This document shows positions 1 to 11,000 of a stretch of DNA of 64,000 nt, piece by piece. The stretch is from Flavobacteriia bacterium. GTDB lineage: Bacteria; Bacteroidota; Bacteroidia; Flavobacteriales_D; Crocinitomicaceae. The notes under the pieces are model-generated. The model searched no databases and had not been told where the DNA came from. It saw only the letters and a program-made list of their open reading frames with translations. The DNA lies in the NCBI GenBank assembly GCA_016183815.1, contig JACPDW010000015.1:43779-107778 (forward strand), given 5' to 3'. The translations under genes were made by a program, and so were the position numbers. Every line of letters begins with the position of its first letter. Within the stretch, counting starts at the first letter, position 1.

Positions 1-3000
1 AAGGATTTGGATAAATTTTAATATTATTCGTAGTTGAATTTAATTCTATAACTTCATTGTTTGGATGTCCTGTACCAAACCCAGGATTAAATAGACCTCT
101 ATTTTTGTTAGATCGAGAACGTTCAAAACTTTCAGCTCTCCAAACTTGAGCAGTACATAACACATCTAATTCTACTTCTAACATGTAATCTAAACCTATT
201 GTAGAATAAGGAATGTTATCAGTATAGTTTGTTACATTTGTTGCTAAATTAGCTATATTTTCCCAACCAAACTCCTCGGTATATCTCCATAAATTATAGC
301 TAGAAAAAGCTAAATTTCCTTCGTAAAAATCCCAAGTAATTTTAGTACCACTTACGCCTAAATTTGTAGTAGTTAAATGGATTGTTTTATGGTGAGAAGA
401 TAAGTTGCTTTCCGTTCCGCAATCATCAATAGCAGATAATTTATATCTCCAAGATTTAATTTTTGGAGAGGCAACAACATCATTAAATACTGAAATTAAG
501 TCAAAATCAACCGTTCCAACGTGTAAATATTCATTTGCTTGATCTGTTTCACGATAGATTTTGTAATGTGAGATTCCAGACGTTTGAACTTTTTCCCAAA
601 CTACTAAATTTGTTGTTGTTAAGCTATCAACAGAAACTAAACAGATTTCTTGTGTTTGAGGTTTAACTGGCATTACTGTCCATCCATTTGCATATACACA
701 ATTGTTTTGAGTAGTAATTATGCTCGTATAATAACCTGGTAATAAGTCTGAAATGTCTTCTGTTGTAGCTCCATTTGACCAAGAAATATTGTCAATTAAA
801 TCTCCATTGTAAGGAATAATGTCTAACTGAATTGCCCCATTGTTTTGATTACAGTCAACTGGTGTAATATTACCAAAAACCGTCGGTGCGTCGCTATCAG
901 TTAAATAAAAGTCAATTGTTTTGGAACAAGAGTTTTGATCTGTCGCTGTTAAAGAATAAATTCCTGAACCGATGTTTGTTATGTCTTGGCTAGTTTGACC
1001 GCTATTCCATACATAATTAAAAGAACCGTTTCCACCTGCAACTTCAACATCAATCGCACCATTGCTGTTTCCACAAGTAGAAGGTGTGATGCTTGAACTT
1101 AAAACTATTTCGTTTGCTTGAGTTATTTCAAAACTTGCACTTGCTTCACAACCAGCATCACCATAAATTGTTACGTTGTAAGCTCCAGCAGGAATATTTT
1201 GTAAAGTAGAAGAATTATCGCCTGTATTCCATAAGTAACTCACATTACTGCCAAAACCTTGAACATCCAAAGAAATTGATCCACTTTGCTCACCAAAACA
1301 ATTCACGTTGGTTAAAGTTGGGGTAATTTCTACACCTGAAGGATTTACTGAAACAGAAGAAATTGTACTACATGCATTGGCATCTTCAACAAAAATATAA
1401 TATACTCCAGCACCTAAATCAGTTAATGTAAGCACATCAATTTGACCTGTACTCCAATAGACATCATAAGGAGAAGACCCACCTGAAATTTGAGCACTTG
1501 CACTTCCGTTGTTTTCACCACATAATGTATTCGTTCCGGTTAATTCAACAATAGGCAACTCGTTGACATTTACTACTATTGGTTCTCTTGAAGAAAAACA
1601 TCCATTTTCAAAAGCTTCTGCATAAAAAGTTGAAGTTGAAAATAAATTGGGGGTTAAATAAGTATTTCCTGTTTCAATTGGTGAGCCACCTACTGCAAAT
1701 TGATACCAATAGATTTGACCAGTAGAATTGGCATTTAATGTTTTTTGTTCACCTGAACAAACCTCTGTTGTTGGATCTACTGTTATTGTTGGAGAAGAAT
1801 TTACTGTAACATTAATAGTATCAGAGTTTTGACAATTATTAGCATCATAACCAGTTACTACATAAGTATTTGATGAAAGTGGTTGAAAAGGCAATTGATC
1901 TACAACACCATTATCCCAATAATAGACATCACCTCCTGAACCAGAAAGCGTTATAAAAGCACCAGAACAAATGTTTATGTCACTGCCTGCATTTATATTT
2001 GGCAATGGACTTACTAATACATCAATAAGGTCAGTACTTTCACAGTTACCAATATATCCAGTCAATGCAAAAGTGTTTAAACCTAAATTTGGAGTAAAAG
2101 GAACACCATCAACTATCCCATTCGACCAAACGTAAGTATCAGCACCAGAGCCAAAAAGTGTAATTTCTTCTCCAAAACATTTTGTGAAATCAGCACCAGC
2201 ATCTACTACTGGGACAGCATCAACAGTTAAATATATGTAATCTTGACCTTCGCAACCATTAGCATCTGTACCTGTCAACAAATACATATCACTAATTAAT
2301 GGTGTAAAAGGGATACCGTCAATAACTCCACCTGACCATGTAAGATTGGCAGCTCCACTTCCATTTAAAGTTGTACTTTGCCCTTCACATACTGAAAAAT
2401 CGGCACCAGCATCAACTACTGGTAAGGTGTTCACTACTACATCAATTGGGTTAGAAATAGCTGAACATCCAAATTGATTATATACTGTTACAGTATAACT
2501 GCCACTTTGGGTAACAATAATAGTTTGACCTACTTCATCTGTACTCCAAGAATAATAATCAGCAATGTCAGCGGTTAATTCAACACTATTTCCTTCACAA
2601 AAAATAAGGTTTCCGTTTTGTGTAATGTTTGCAATAGGTAGAGGGTTGACTACAACAATCATCGTGTCATTATTCTGACAACCATTTATGTCAGTAGCAG
2701 TTAAAACATATTCTGAAGTAACAGTTGGGTTAAAAGGAATCCCATCTAAAATTCCATTATTCCATGAATATGAGTAAATACCATTTGATGTTAAAGTAAC
2801 GGCATCTCCTTCACAAACAGTTAAATCTGGTCCAGCAGAAAATATAGGTAAACCATTTACACCGATATAGATATTGTCAGAATTTGAACAACCATTTACA
2901 TCAGTTCCAATTACATTATACCATTGACCAAAATTTATTGTAAAAGGAACTCCGTTTAATATGCCATTATCCCAAACATAAGTATCAGCACCCTGACCAA

Positions 3001-5419
3001 ACAAAGAAGTTTCGCTTCCTTCACACACATTGTAATCACTACCTGCATCAACATTAGGTAAAGGATTGACTGTAACAGTTATTGGTGCAGAAGTAGCAGA
3101 ACAACCATTAATATCTGTAACTGTTACAGTGTGGCTGCTACTTCCATAAACAAAGATGGAAGAATTAAAATCACCATTACTCCACAAATAAGAAACAGCA
3201 GGATCTGAAACTAATTCTACGAAATTCCCATCACAAAAGGATAAATTTCCGTTATGAGTTATATTTGGAGTTGGCAGTGCATAAACACCCACTGTAACAT
3301 AAGCAGTATCCACACAACCATTGAAATCAGTACCAATTACATTATATTCCGTATTAATATTTGGTGAAACAGTAATTGAAGTGGTAGTTTCTGTTGTTGA
3401 CCACAAGTAACTATCACCACCAGAAGCATTTAAAGTAATGCCGTCTCCATCACATATATAAAGCACAGGACCACCAGCGTCTATAATTGGCAAGTTATTC
3501 ATGTTGATATATATTGCATCCGTATTGGAACAACCATTTAAATCTGTTCCAACAACTGAAAACCACGAAGAAGAAACTGGTGCAAATGAAACACCATCTA
3601 TAACTCCATTATCCCATGCATAAGTTACATTGGCATCCCCAGACCCAGATAAAGTTACAGATTCACTTTGGCAAATAGTAATATCAGCACCGGCATCAAC
3701 AATAGGTAAAGGGTGAGCAATAGCAGTAATTAAAAAATCATTTGTTAAGCAATTATTATCATTTGCTTGTACATAAAATGGGATTGATGTAGAAATAAAA
3801 ATATCAAGAGTATCACCATAACCAACAATATTCCCGCCACTTCCTGGAGGATTGTCATACCAAGTATAATAACCTGATCCATTTGTAGTTGTAGTAGTTA
3901 GTTGTACTGTTCCGAAGTCACACACTTCAGTACTATTCCCTGTAGAAATTGTATAGGATGAAAAAGTTACTGGACCAGAGACGGGTATTGTGTCATACCC
4001 ATCAGATATAAAAAAAGTTAAAGTACTGGTACCACTCGAAGTGTTATTAACTTGAACATCAAAAAATGTTCTCCCATCTAAAAAACTAATAGGATAATAA
4101 CTAATATCAACATCATCAATTACTAATTCATCACTAGAAATTACACCAACTATCTGTAATGGATCTTTGTTTACATCCCATAATGAAAACTCACTAAACA
4201 AACTAATTGGAGTTGAAGTTGTACAAAGTGTGTTTTGAAATACACCATTAATTGAGTCTAAGTGTGGAGTAGTATTTAAAATTTTTAAAACATAATTTGC
4301 AGTCATAGAATTATAATAACTTGCTACATATTTTTTTGTTATTTCATTATATGATACATCAAAAAATGAAGTATTATTCTCATTTATTGCGAAAATTTCT
4401 GAACCAACGGGACCTACTATATCCCAAGTGTCTGTACCAAAATTTTTTTCAATCACTTTAATATGGTTATTAGTGCTTGAAATATCTTGTGAAAAATTAC
4501 TAAATAAAATGTGTTTATTTGTTCCAGATGATTGACCTATAGAATTATAAGGCGGAAAATAATCACCTGATAAAGAAGTAAAATTCAAATTTCCATTGGT
4601 TAAAGTAATATCAACTTTATTTCCCATATTATCTTCAGAAATCACAGACATTTTATTAGTTCTATTACTGTTCGAAATGGTTGTTTCCATTAAAACAACA
4701 TTTGGTCCATTATAAACAATACCATTTGGAGAATTATCAAAAGTTATAAAACTAATATTATCTTTATGTGTTTTAATTAATTGTAGTTCACTTGTTGAAC
4801 CATCTCCAGAAATAAACCAAAGTGTGTCACCTTGAACCTCCATTTGAAAAGTGTACAATGATTTGCCTAAAAACTGTGGGATTGAGTAATTATCAAAATC
4901 ATCTGTAAATGAATTATATTTGCTCAAATGATAATCAATTCCATTCGCATCAGGGATAAAATAATAATGTTGTCCAATTGATGTAGTTTTAAAATCATAA
5001 GAAGAGTAGTTCATGAATGAAGTGTTGGTAGTCCTATAATCAACAAAAACAGATCCAGATTCAATTCTGTATAAATTAAAAAGAGTATAAATACCTGATT
5101 CACTTAAAACTGATGCATAGATTACATCATCTACATAATCCAATTTAATTTCACCTGGAAAAGACATGAATGAATCAGAATAAACATAATCCCAGCTTTG
5201 TGAAGAATGGTTATAACTGTCAACTTGAAATATATCGTTTGTTCCGTTAAAATAAATATAAATACAATAAATCTTACCATCATTAGTACTTTGATACTTA
5301 AAAGAATTCGCACCAAAAGTTATTAAGTTCTGTGGTGGATTAATATTTCTCCAATCGCTTTGTGCAAAAAACACAAACTGGACAGATAAAAACAAAGAAA
5401 TTAATAGAAAATTTTTCAT
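1..5419 (-). CDS. Giant T9SS-secreted Ig-like/SprB-repeat protein, 3' end outside window
   Basis: An open frame runs leftward from ATG at 5419 to the window edge, about 1806 codons, with no stop seen. It begins with a signal peptide (MKNFLLISLFLSVQFVFFAQ). Residues of roughly 30-450 match no domain I recognise. From about residue 565 to 1280 come nine or ten Ig-like repeats of about 70 residues, each with a C-E-G entry, a central W.NG or W.TG and a closing DxNGC...LP. SprB-like repeats (GGNGSFNYVWNSGQT type) follow to about 1570, then two fibronectin-III-like stretches. The last readable residues are KIYPNP, the hallmark of a T9SS type A sorting domain, so only some 70-80 residues should be missing. 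Likely a cell-surface adhesin or gliding-related protein; the ligand cannot be inferred. The C-terminus lies outside the window. Confidence 0.88.
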   Translation of the reverse strand, partial: MKNFLLISLFLSVQFVFFAQSDWRNINPPQNLITFGANSFKYQSTNDGKIYCIYIYFNGTNDIFQVDSYNHSSQSWDYVYSDSFMSFPGEIKLDYVDDVIYASVLSESGIYTLFNLYRIESGSVFVDYRTTNTSFMNYSSYDFKTTSIGQHYYFIPDANGIDYHLSKYNSFTDDFDNYSIPQFLGKSLYTFQMEVQGDTLWFISGDGSTSELQLIKTHKDNISFITFDNSPNGIVYNGPNVVLMETTISNSNRTNKMSVISEDNMGNKVDITLTNGNLNFTSLSGDYFPPYNSIGQSSGTNKHILFSNFSQDISSTNNHIKVIEKNFGTDTWDIVGPVGSEIFAINENNTSFFDVSYNEITKKYVASYYNSMTANYVLKILNTTPHLDSINGVFQNTLCTTSTPISLFSEFSLWDVNKDPLQIVGVISSDELVIDDVDISYYPISFLDGRTFFDVQVNNTSSGTSTLTFFISDGYDTIPVSGPVTFSSYTISTGNSTEVCDFGTVQLTTTTTNGSGYYTWYDNPPGSGGNIVGYGDTLDIFISTSIPFYVQANDNNCLTNDFLITAIAHPLPIVDAGADITICQSESVTLSGSGDANVTYAWDNGVIDGVSFAPVSSSWFSVVGTDLNGCSNTDAIYINMNNLPIIDAGGPVLYICDGDGITLNASGGDSYLWSTTETTTSITVSPNINTEYNVIGTDFNGCVDTAYVTVGVYALPTPNITHNGNLSFCDGNFVELVSDPAVSYLWSNGDFNSSIFVYGSSSHTVTVTDINGCSATSAPITVTVNPLPNVDAGSDYNVCEGSETSLFGQGADTYVWDNGILNGVPFTINFGQWYNVIGTDVNGCSNSDNIYIGVNGLPIFSAGPDLTVCEGDAVTLTSNGIYSYSWNNGILDGIPFNPTVTSEYVLTATDINGCQNNDTMIVVVNPLPIANITQNGNLIFCEGNSVELTADIADYYSWSTDEVGQTIIVTQSGSYTVTVYNQFGCSAISNPIDVVVNTLPVVDAGADFSVCEGQSTTLNGSGAANLTWSGGVIDGIPFTPLISDMYLLTGTDANGCEGQDYIYLTVDAVPVVDAGADFTKCFGEEITLFGSGADTYVWSNGIVDGVPFTPNLGLNTFALTGYIGNCESTDLIDVLVSPLPNINAGSDINICSGAFITLSGSGGDVYYWDNGVVDQLPFQPLSSNTYVVTGYDANNCQNSDTINVTVNSSPTITVDPTTEVCSGEQKTLNANSTGQIYWYQFAVGGSPIETGNTYLTPNLFSTSTFYAEAFENGCFSSREPIVVNVNELPIVELTGTNTLCGENNGSASAQISGGSSPYDVYWSTGQIDVLTLTDLGAGVYYIFVEDANACSTISSVSVNPSGVEITPTLTNVNCFGEQSGSISLDVQGFGSNVSYLWNTGDNSSTLQNIPAGAYNVTIYGDAGCEASASFEITQANEIVLSSSITPSTCGNSNGAIDVEVAGGNGSFNYVWNSGQTSQDITNIGSGIYSLTATDQNSCSKTIDFYLTDSDAPTVFGNITPVDCNQNNGAIQLDIIPYNGDLIDNISWSNGATTEDISDLLPGYYTSIITTQNNCVYANGWTVMPVKPQTQEICLVSVDSLTTTNLVVWEKVQTSGISHYKIYRETDQANEYLHVGTVDFDLISVFNDVVASPKIKSWRYKLSAIDDCGTESNLSSHHKTIHLTTTNLGVSGTKITWDFYEGNLAFSSYNLWRYTEEFGWENIANLATNVTNYTDNIPYSTIGLDYMLEVELDVLCTAQVWRAESFERSRSNKNRGLFNPGFGTGHPNNEVIELNSTTNNIKIYPNP

Positions 5420-5458
5420 ACGCTCAATAAATAAGACTCAAAAAAAGTAATTTACCCC

Positions 5459-5491
5459 CAAAAGTAAGAAAAATATTTATTAGTTGGCAAA
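5459..5491 (-). promoter_or_regulatory. Bacteroidota-type promoter of the giant T9SS gene
   Basis: On the minus strand TTTG (5488-5491) is followed after 21 bases by TACTTTTG (5459-5466), matching the Bacteroidota primary-sigma consensus TTTG-N19-21-TAnnTTTG. It lies about 40 bases before the ATG at 5419 in the only non-coding gap between this gene and radA. Confidence 0.65.
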
Positions 5492-5545
5492 AAAATGTTT
5501 ATAATATGTAAAATTTTTCATTTTGTCGATGATAAAATTAATTCT

Positions 5546-6910
5546 TTAGTTTGAAAAAATAATTTTAACTACTTCCTGAATTTGTTGGCAAGGAACGATT
5601 TCAATTGAATATTTTTTCTTATCTAGATTTTTTGTATAACTAGAAATAAAAATTGAGGTAAATCCTAATTTTTCAGCTTCAGATATTCTTTGTTCTATTC
5701 TATTTACTGGACGAATTTCACCTGAAAGTCCCACCTCAGCAGCAAAACAATAATTCGTTTTTATTGCTAAATCTGCATTTGAAGACATTATAGCACAAAC
5801 CATTGCTAAATCTATTGCTGGATCTTCAACTTTTATTCCTCCTGCAATATTTACAAAAACATCTTTTGATGCTAATCTAAAACCACATTTTTTTTCTAGA
5901 ACAGCTAGAAGCATATTTAATCTTCTTTGGTCAAAACCTGTTGAAATTCTTTGTGGCGTACCATAAACTGCAGTGCTTACAAGAGCTTGTACCTCAATCA
6001 TTAAAGGTCTAATCCCCTCCAAAGTCGATGCAATAGCCACTCCACTCAATTCTTTGTTTCTGTTTGAAATTAAAATTTCGGAAGGATTATCAACGGGCAA
6101 CAAGCCATTACCTTGCATTTCATAGATTCCAAGTTCATTAGTACTCCCAAATCTATTTTTAACCGTTCTTAATAAACGATAAACGTAATTTCTATCCCCA
6201 TCAAAATGAACAACAACATCTACCATGTGTTCGAGAACTTTTGGACCCGCCAAAGTTCCTTCTTTAGTAATATGACCAATTAGCCAAACAGAAATATGAT
6301 TTTGTTTTGCATATCTGAGTAATTGACCAGTACATTCTTTAATTTGTGAAATACTTCCAGGAGATGAATCAATGTCTTGACTGAATAATGTTTGAATAGA
6401 GTCAATTATTAACAAATCGGGCAATAATTCTTCAGATTGATTTAAAATATAATGTAAATTTGTTTCAGTGAGTATAAAACAACTTTCATTTTTTATACCA
6501 ATTCTATCTGCCCTCATTTTAATTTGTTGTTCACTTTCCTCTCCTGAAATGTAAAGTGTTTTAAGGTTTTTTTCTTGAATTGCCGTTTGAAGTAATAAAG
6601 TAGATTTACCGATTCCTGGTTCACCGCCAAACAAAACGACTGAGCCGGGCACCATTCCCAATCCTAAAACACGATTGAGTTCTTTATCGGATAAAATTTT
6701 TCTTTCAAAGGATTTTTTCTCAATTTTTAAAATATTTTCAGCTTTAGCACTTTTATTATTGTTTTTGTTAAACAATGAGGTTGTTGAACTTTTTTCTATA
6801 ACTTCTTCAACAAAAGTGTTCCATTGAGTGCATGAAGGACATTTGCCTAACCATTTAGAAGTTTGATGACCACAATTTTGACAAAAGTAGGCAGATTTAA
6901 TTTTTGACAT
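5546..6910 (-). CDS. radA: DNA repair protein RadA (Sms)
   Basis: RadA is a RecA-like ATPase that drives branch migration during recombinational repair in the cytoplasm. The 454-residue length is normal. Visible are the N-terminal C4 zinc finger (Cys10, 13, 24, 27), Walker A GGEPGIGKS (95-103), a Walker B region LLIIDS near 166-171, the RadA-specific KNRFG motif (251-255) and a C-terminal Lon-protease-like domain from about 285 that lacks the catalytic serine arrangement, as in all RadA. The start overlaps the end of the upstream yjbR-like gene by 14 bases, so the two are probably one transcript. Confidence 0.97.
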   Translation of the reverse strand: MSKIKSAYFCQNCGHQTSKWLGKCPSCTQWNTFVEEVIEKSSTTSLFNKNNNKSAKAENILKIEKKSFERKILSDKELNRVLGLGMVPGSVVLFGGEPGIGKSTLLLQTAIQEKNLKTLYISGEESEQQIKMRADRIGIKNESCFILTETNLHYILNQSEELLPDLLIIDSIQTLFSQDIDSSPGSISQIKECTGQLLRYAKQNHISVWLIGHITKEGTLAGPKVLEHMVDVVVHFDGDRNYVYRLLRTVKNRFGSTNELGIYEMQGNGLLPVDNPSEILISNRNKELSGVAIASTLEGIRPLMIEVQALVSTAVYGTPQRISTGFDQRRLNMLLAVLEKKCGFRLASKDVFVNIAGGIKVEDPAIDLAMVCAIMSSNADLAIKTNYCFAAEVGLSGEIRPVNRIEQRISEAEKLGFTSIFISSYTKNLDKKKYSIEIVPCQQIQEVVKIIFSN

Positions 6911-7262
6911 TTGACGAGTTTAAATTTTCTTTCACTTTTTTAGGTAAAGAATTAAAAATTAATTGATAAGAATGATTAATTAATTCAATAAGAAATACAT
7001 CCTTTACATCTCCATAGAGTAAAATAGTATTCCAATGCTTTTTATTCATGTGATATCCAGGCTGAATAGAATGATAACAAGACCTTAATTCAAGAGCATA
7101 TTCTGGTTCACATTTTAAGTTAACACTTTCAAAAAGAGTGATATTAGTAAGTGCAAAAATTTTCCCTCCACATTTAAAAACCAATGTTTCGTTATCAAAA
7201 GGAAAGCACTCATCAACAAAACCCAATGAAAGGCAATAATTTCTAAAGGATTCAAGGGTCAT
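6897..7262 (-). CDS. MmcQ/YjbR family protein
   Basis: A 121-residue cytosolic protein with the MmcQ/YjbR (CyaY-like double-wing) pattern: N-terminal FRNYCLSLGFVDECFPF, a middle KCGGKIFAL strand, and the closing NKKHWNTILL.GDV segment. The family is implicated in DNA binding, but its role is not established. It precedes radA with a 14-base overlap, which suggests translational coupling. The response-regulator gene starts divergently 55 bases away, so the short gap must carry both promoters. Confidence 0.9.
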   Translation of the reverse strand: MTLESFRNYCLSLGFVDECFPFDNETLVFKCGGKIFALTNITLFESVNLKCEPEYALELRSCYHSIQPGYHMNKKHWNTILLYGDVKDVFLIELINHSYQLIFNSLPKKVKENLNSSNVKN

Positions 7263-7317
7263 AAAACTTTTTTAAACAAAATTAAAATTTTATATTTAAC
7301 TTCGTACAATAAACACA

Positions 7318-7989
7318 ATGAATAAAATTTTAATCATTGACGACGAGGAAGATATCTTGACCTTGTTAAAATATAATTTAGAAAAAGAAGGATTTTTAGT
7401 TGAAACAGCTGAAAACGGAATTCTTGGTTTAGAAAAAGCCAAAAAAAAAGTCCCTGATTTAATACTTTTAGACGTAATGATGCCCCAGATGGATGGAGTT
7501 GAGGTCTGCGAGATGTTACGTTCTGATACTGATTTTAACAGTACCATTATTTGTTTTTTAACGGCTAGAAATGAAGATTATTCTCAAATTGCTGGTTTAG
7601 AAGCAGGTGCTGATGACTATATATCTAAACCTGTTAAACCAAGATTATTGATAACCAGAATTAACGCTTTACTTAGAAGGAAAAACAATTTAAATAATTC
7701 TTTAAATTCATCAGAATCTTTCATAATTAATCGAGAAAAATACATTGTCATAAAAAATGACGTAGAATTAAGTTTACCAAAAAAGGAATTTGAATTAATA
7801 GCTTTATTAGCAAGCAAACCTAATTCTGTTTTTGAGAGAAATTACATTTTAGAAAAAGTTTGGGGAAATGATATTGTTGTTGGAGATAGAACGATTGATG
7901 TTCACATAAGAAAACTTAGAGAAAAAATAGGTAATGAATACATCAAAACCATTAAAGGAGTTGGGTATAAGTTCGAATATCTCGCTTAG
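7318..7989 (+). CDS. OmpR/PhoB-family response regulator, no kinase next to it
   Basis: A two-domain response regulator of 223 residues. The receiver has the acidic pair DDEED (8-12), phospho-acceptor Asp52 in LLDVMMPQMDG, switch Thr82 and Lys104 in YISKP. The C-terminal winged helix (about 128-223) contains the recognition helix segment RTIDVHIRKLREKIG and the final wing IKTIKGVGYKF. It should bind DNA as a phosphorylation-driven dimer at direct repeats. No histidine kinase lies beside it: the next gene is convergent and unrelated. The closest family look is PhoB/RprY-like, but the signal cannot be told from sequence. A phased TTCATA array upstream of ppk1 in this window is the type of site such a protein binds. 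Confidence 0.93.
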   Translation: MNKILIIDDEEDILTLLKYNLEKEGFLVETAENGILGLEKAKKKVPDLILLDVMMPQMDGVEVCEMLRSDTDFNSTIICFLTARNEDYSQIAGLEAGADDYISKPVKPRLLITRINALLRRKNNLNNSLNSSESFIINREKYIVIKNDVELSLPKKEFELIALLASKPNSVFERNYILEKVWGNDIVVGDRTIDVHIRKLREKIGNEYIKTIKGVGYKFEYLA

Positions 7990-8015
7990 TATTTTTTATT
8001 AAAATTACTAATTTT

Positions 8016-11000
8016 CTATATTTTACTCAATTTATTAACGTATTTTGTGTTGTTCATTTCCACTACAACATAATACAATCCTATTGTATCTATTTGAAAC
8101 TCATAATTAGCTGTTCCTTTTAAAAGTGAATTTTTTTCGAAAACTTTAACAATTTTACCAAGTGCGTCAGTAATATATACACTAATTTTTTCTTCACTAT
8201 TTAAATTTAATTGGATATTACTTGTCTTTTCAAAAGGATTGGGATAACACAAAAATGTAAATGATGAATTATTTTCATTCAAATTTAAACCTCCAATTTG
8301 TAAAGTAAAAGGTATATCTTTTGAACATGAATTAATCATATAATGTAAATTACAATTATAAACCCCTGGAGCAGAAAAAAAATGCGTAGGGTCTGATTCT
8401 AGCGAGCCTGTTCCATCTCCAAATGTCCATTCATAATTGGCATCTATTTGACCATTTGAATGAAAATTAATAATTGAATCTGTTAAAAATATACCTGAAA
8501 TGTTTACATTAATGTTTAAATCTTCGACATCTACATCAATAGTATAATATATTTCATCTGTTCCAAAAGGATTGCTAACATTTAAAACTACATAATACGT
8601 TCCACTTGTAGTATAGATGTGTGTAGGATTTTCTTCATAAGAAACGTTCCCATCTCCAAAGTCCCAACTATACATACTTGAATATGATGATGAATTTTCA
8701 AACTGAACTACACCATCACATAGTGTTGAATTTGAATAAGTAAAATTTGCAATAGGATAATTAATCTCACTTAACACAGTTACTTTGTAGTCTTCTGTTT
8801 CACCAAAAACGTTTCCAGTTAAACATGCTTCAGTTATTATTGTTGGTGAAACTATAACTCTTAAACGCAAATCTGTATTTAAAACTATATTTTCTGACAA
8901 AGTAAAGTTTCCGTATGCACTATAGTAGTCAATACCACTATCAAGTAATTCATCTGTAGTAAATATACCATCATTGTTTTTGTCTAAATATATAGAAAAA
9001 TAATTAGGTTCAGATGTATTATTAAAATAAATAGAGTAACTATAATTTTCGCCTTGATACAAATCAGTTTCAAGTGAACAACTTAAATCACTATAAGAAT
9101 ATTGTTGTTGTGCATAATTATATATGTCAGCAAAATCAAAACTTTGTATTCCTTGATTTTGATTATAAATATTGTTCGGAATACACGCATTGGTTAATGT
9201 AGAAATTTGATCAACTAAAACCTCATCACTTGAAACATTACATCCAAAAGAATTACAAGTGGTTAGAGTAACTGTATAATTTCCAAAATCTGAAAAGACA
9301 TGATAAGGATTTAATTCAATGGAAGTTGTTCCATCACCAAAATCCCAAAGATAAGTTGATGGTGAATTATAGCTTTCATTTGTAAAACTTAAAACATTAG
9401 AGCAACCATTACTCATATAAGTAAATTCAGAACATGCTTCACTACTAACATTCATTGTAATGATTATATTTTGAGTGGGCATTAAAGGATCATTCGTATT
9501 TATTATTAAAGTATCAATATGGGCACCTCCTTCTAAACCTAATGAATTGAAGGATAAAACAACTTCTTGGTTCATACCTTGTTCAACATTACCTTCAGAC
9601 TGTGAAACACTAACCCATTCATTATTTGAGTTTAAAGAATAGTTGATAGCATTGAACAAAATCTTTTGATTATTTGTATCTTGAACTAGATAATCATATC
9701 CTAAATAAATAACTTTTCCGTTTCCAAAAGGTTTGTGGCCAACAACTGGATAATTATCATTGTAGTAAGTTATTACATTGACAAAGTCAGGGTCGTAAGT
9801 TTCAAGAAAGCTAGTGTTTGTTGAGGAAAAGAAGATATTTGGTAAGCCCTCAGCTAAAGGATCATTTGGAAATTGATTATTTAAATAATCGTAATAAATA
9901 CTGTAACTATAGGCGTAATCAAATAAACCTAATTGCATTTCTCTGTTAGAATAAGAGGTGCATAAAATAATGTTTCCTCCATTGTTCAAATAATTTTGAA
10001 TTACATTAGCATAAGATGAATAATTTATATAATTCTGATTGTATGGAAAAACAACAACATCTTTATTTTGTAATAAATTTTCTAACTCTGTGGGTGAGGT
10101 TGTAGTTGTTAATGTTATATTTGGATTTTCAAAATTATCTTCAATAATTTCCGTCATATTACTAATTATATTTGAACTTACTCCATTATTATAAAATAAA
10201 ATATCAGATTGATCAGAAATTAAATTCCATTCCAAATTGGCTACTCCTGAATTGCTAATAATTACACTTTGATTTGTAGTTGACCCACAAGCATTTAATT
10301 CAATATTGATTGCAGTAGGCGAAATGTTAGCAATTGGTGGCTCGATAGATAAACCTGTTAAACAAATATTCAAAGTTTCATCATTATTAAATAGAGTAAG
10401 ATTTCCATTTTGATTTCCTAATGAATTTGGATGAAAATTGACTATTAAACTATTTTGAGACCACGGAATAATAGAATCAAAAGCAGATACAAGTTCAAAT
10501 GAAGAATTGTCAATCAAAATACTATCAATAATTAGAGTTTTACATCCATTATTAAATACAATTAAAGTATCTTGAGCGTTCCCATTTAAAAAAGTATCTG
10601 GAAAATTCAAACAGTTTTCATTAACAGCAATTTCAGCATCACCATTAATAGTGATATTTGCTTGAATAGAAACAATTAGTTGATTTGGGTCATTAGTATT
10701 AATAACAATATTTTCACTATATGTTCCAGCATAATATCCTTGTGAAGAAAGCGTTACATAAACTGTACTAGATTCACCCGAATGTAAAGTATCAGATTGA
10801 TATGAAGAATTGTTTAATAAATTTTGAATAACACTTTCGTGAAGAAGAACATTTTGAGTAAGTTTAATATTATTTGAGTCTAAATTTTGCAAAGTAAATC
10901 CTATAAAATAAATTTTACCTGAATCTTGCTCTTTGTAAGAAAAACAAGAATAGTCACTATACTCTTCTAAAGTAATTAAATTATTTGAATTATTCACATC

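Noticed and set aside
5131..5316. A 61-residue minus-strand open frame
   Set aside because: It lies in another frame of the giant T9SS gene, whose long open frame with signal peptide and repeats is decisive.
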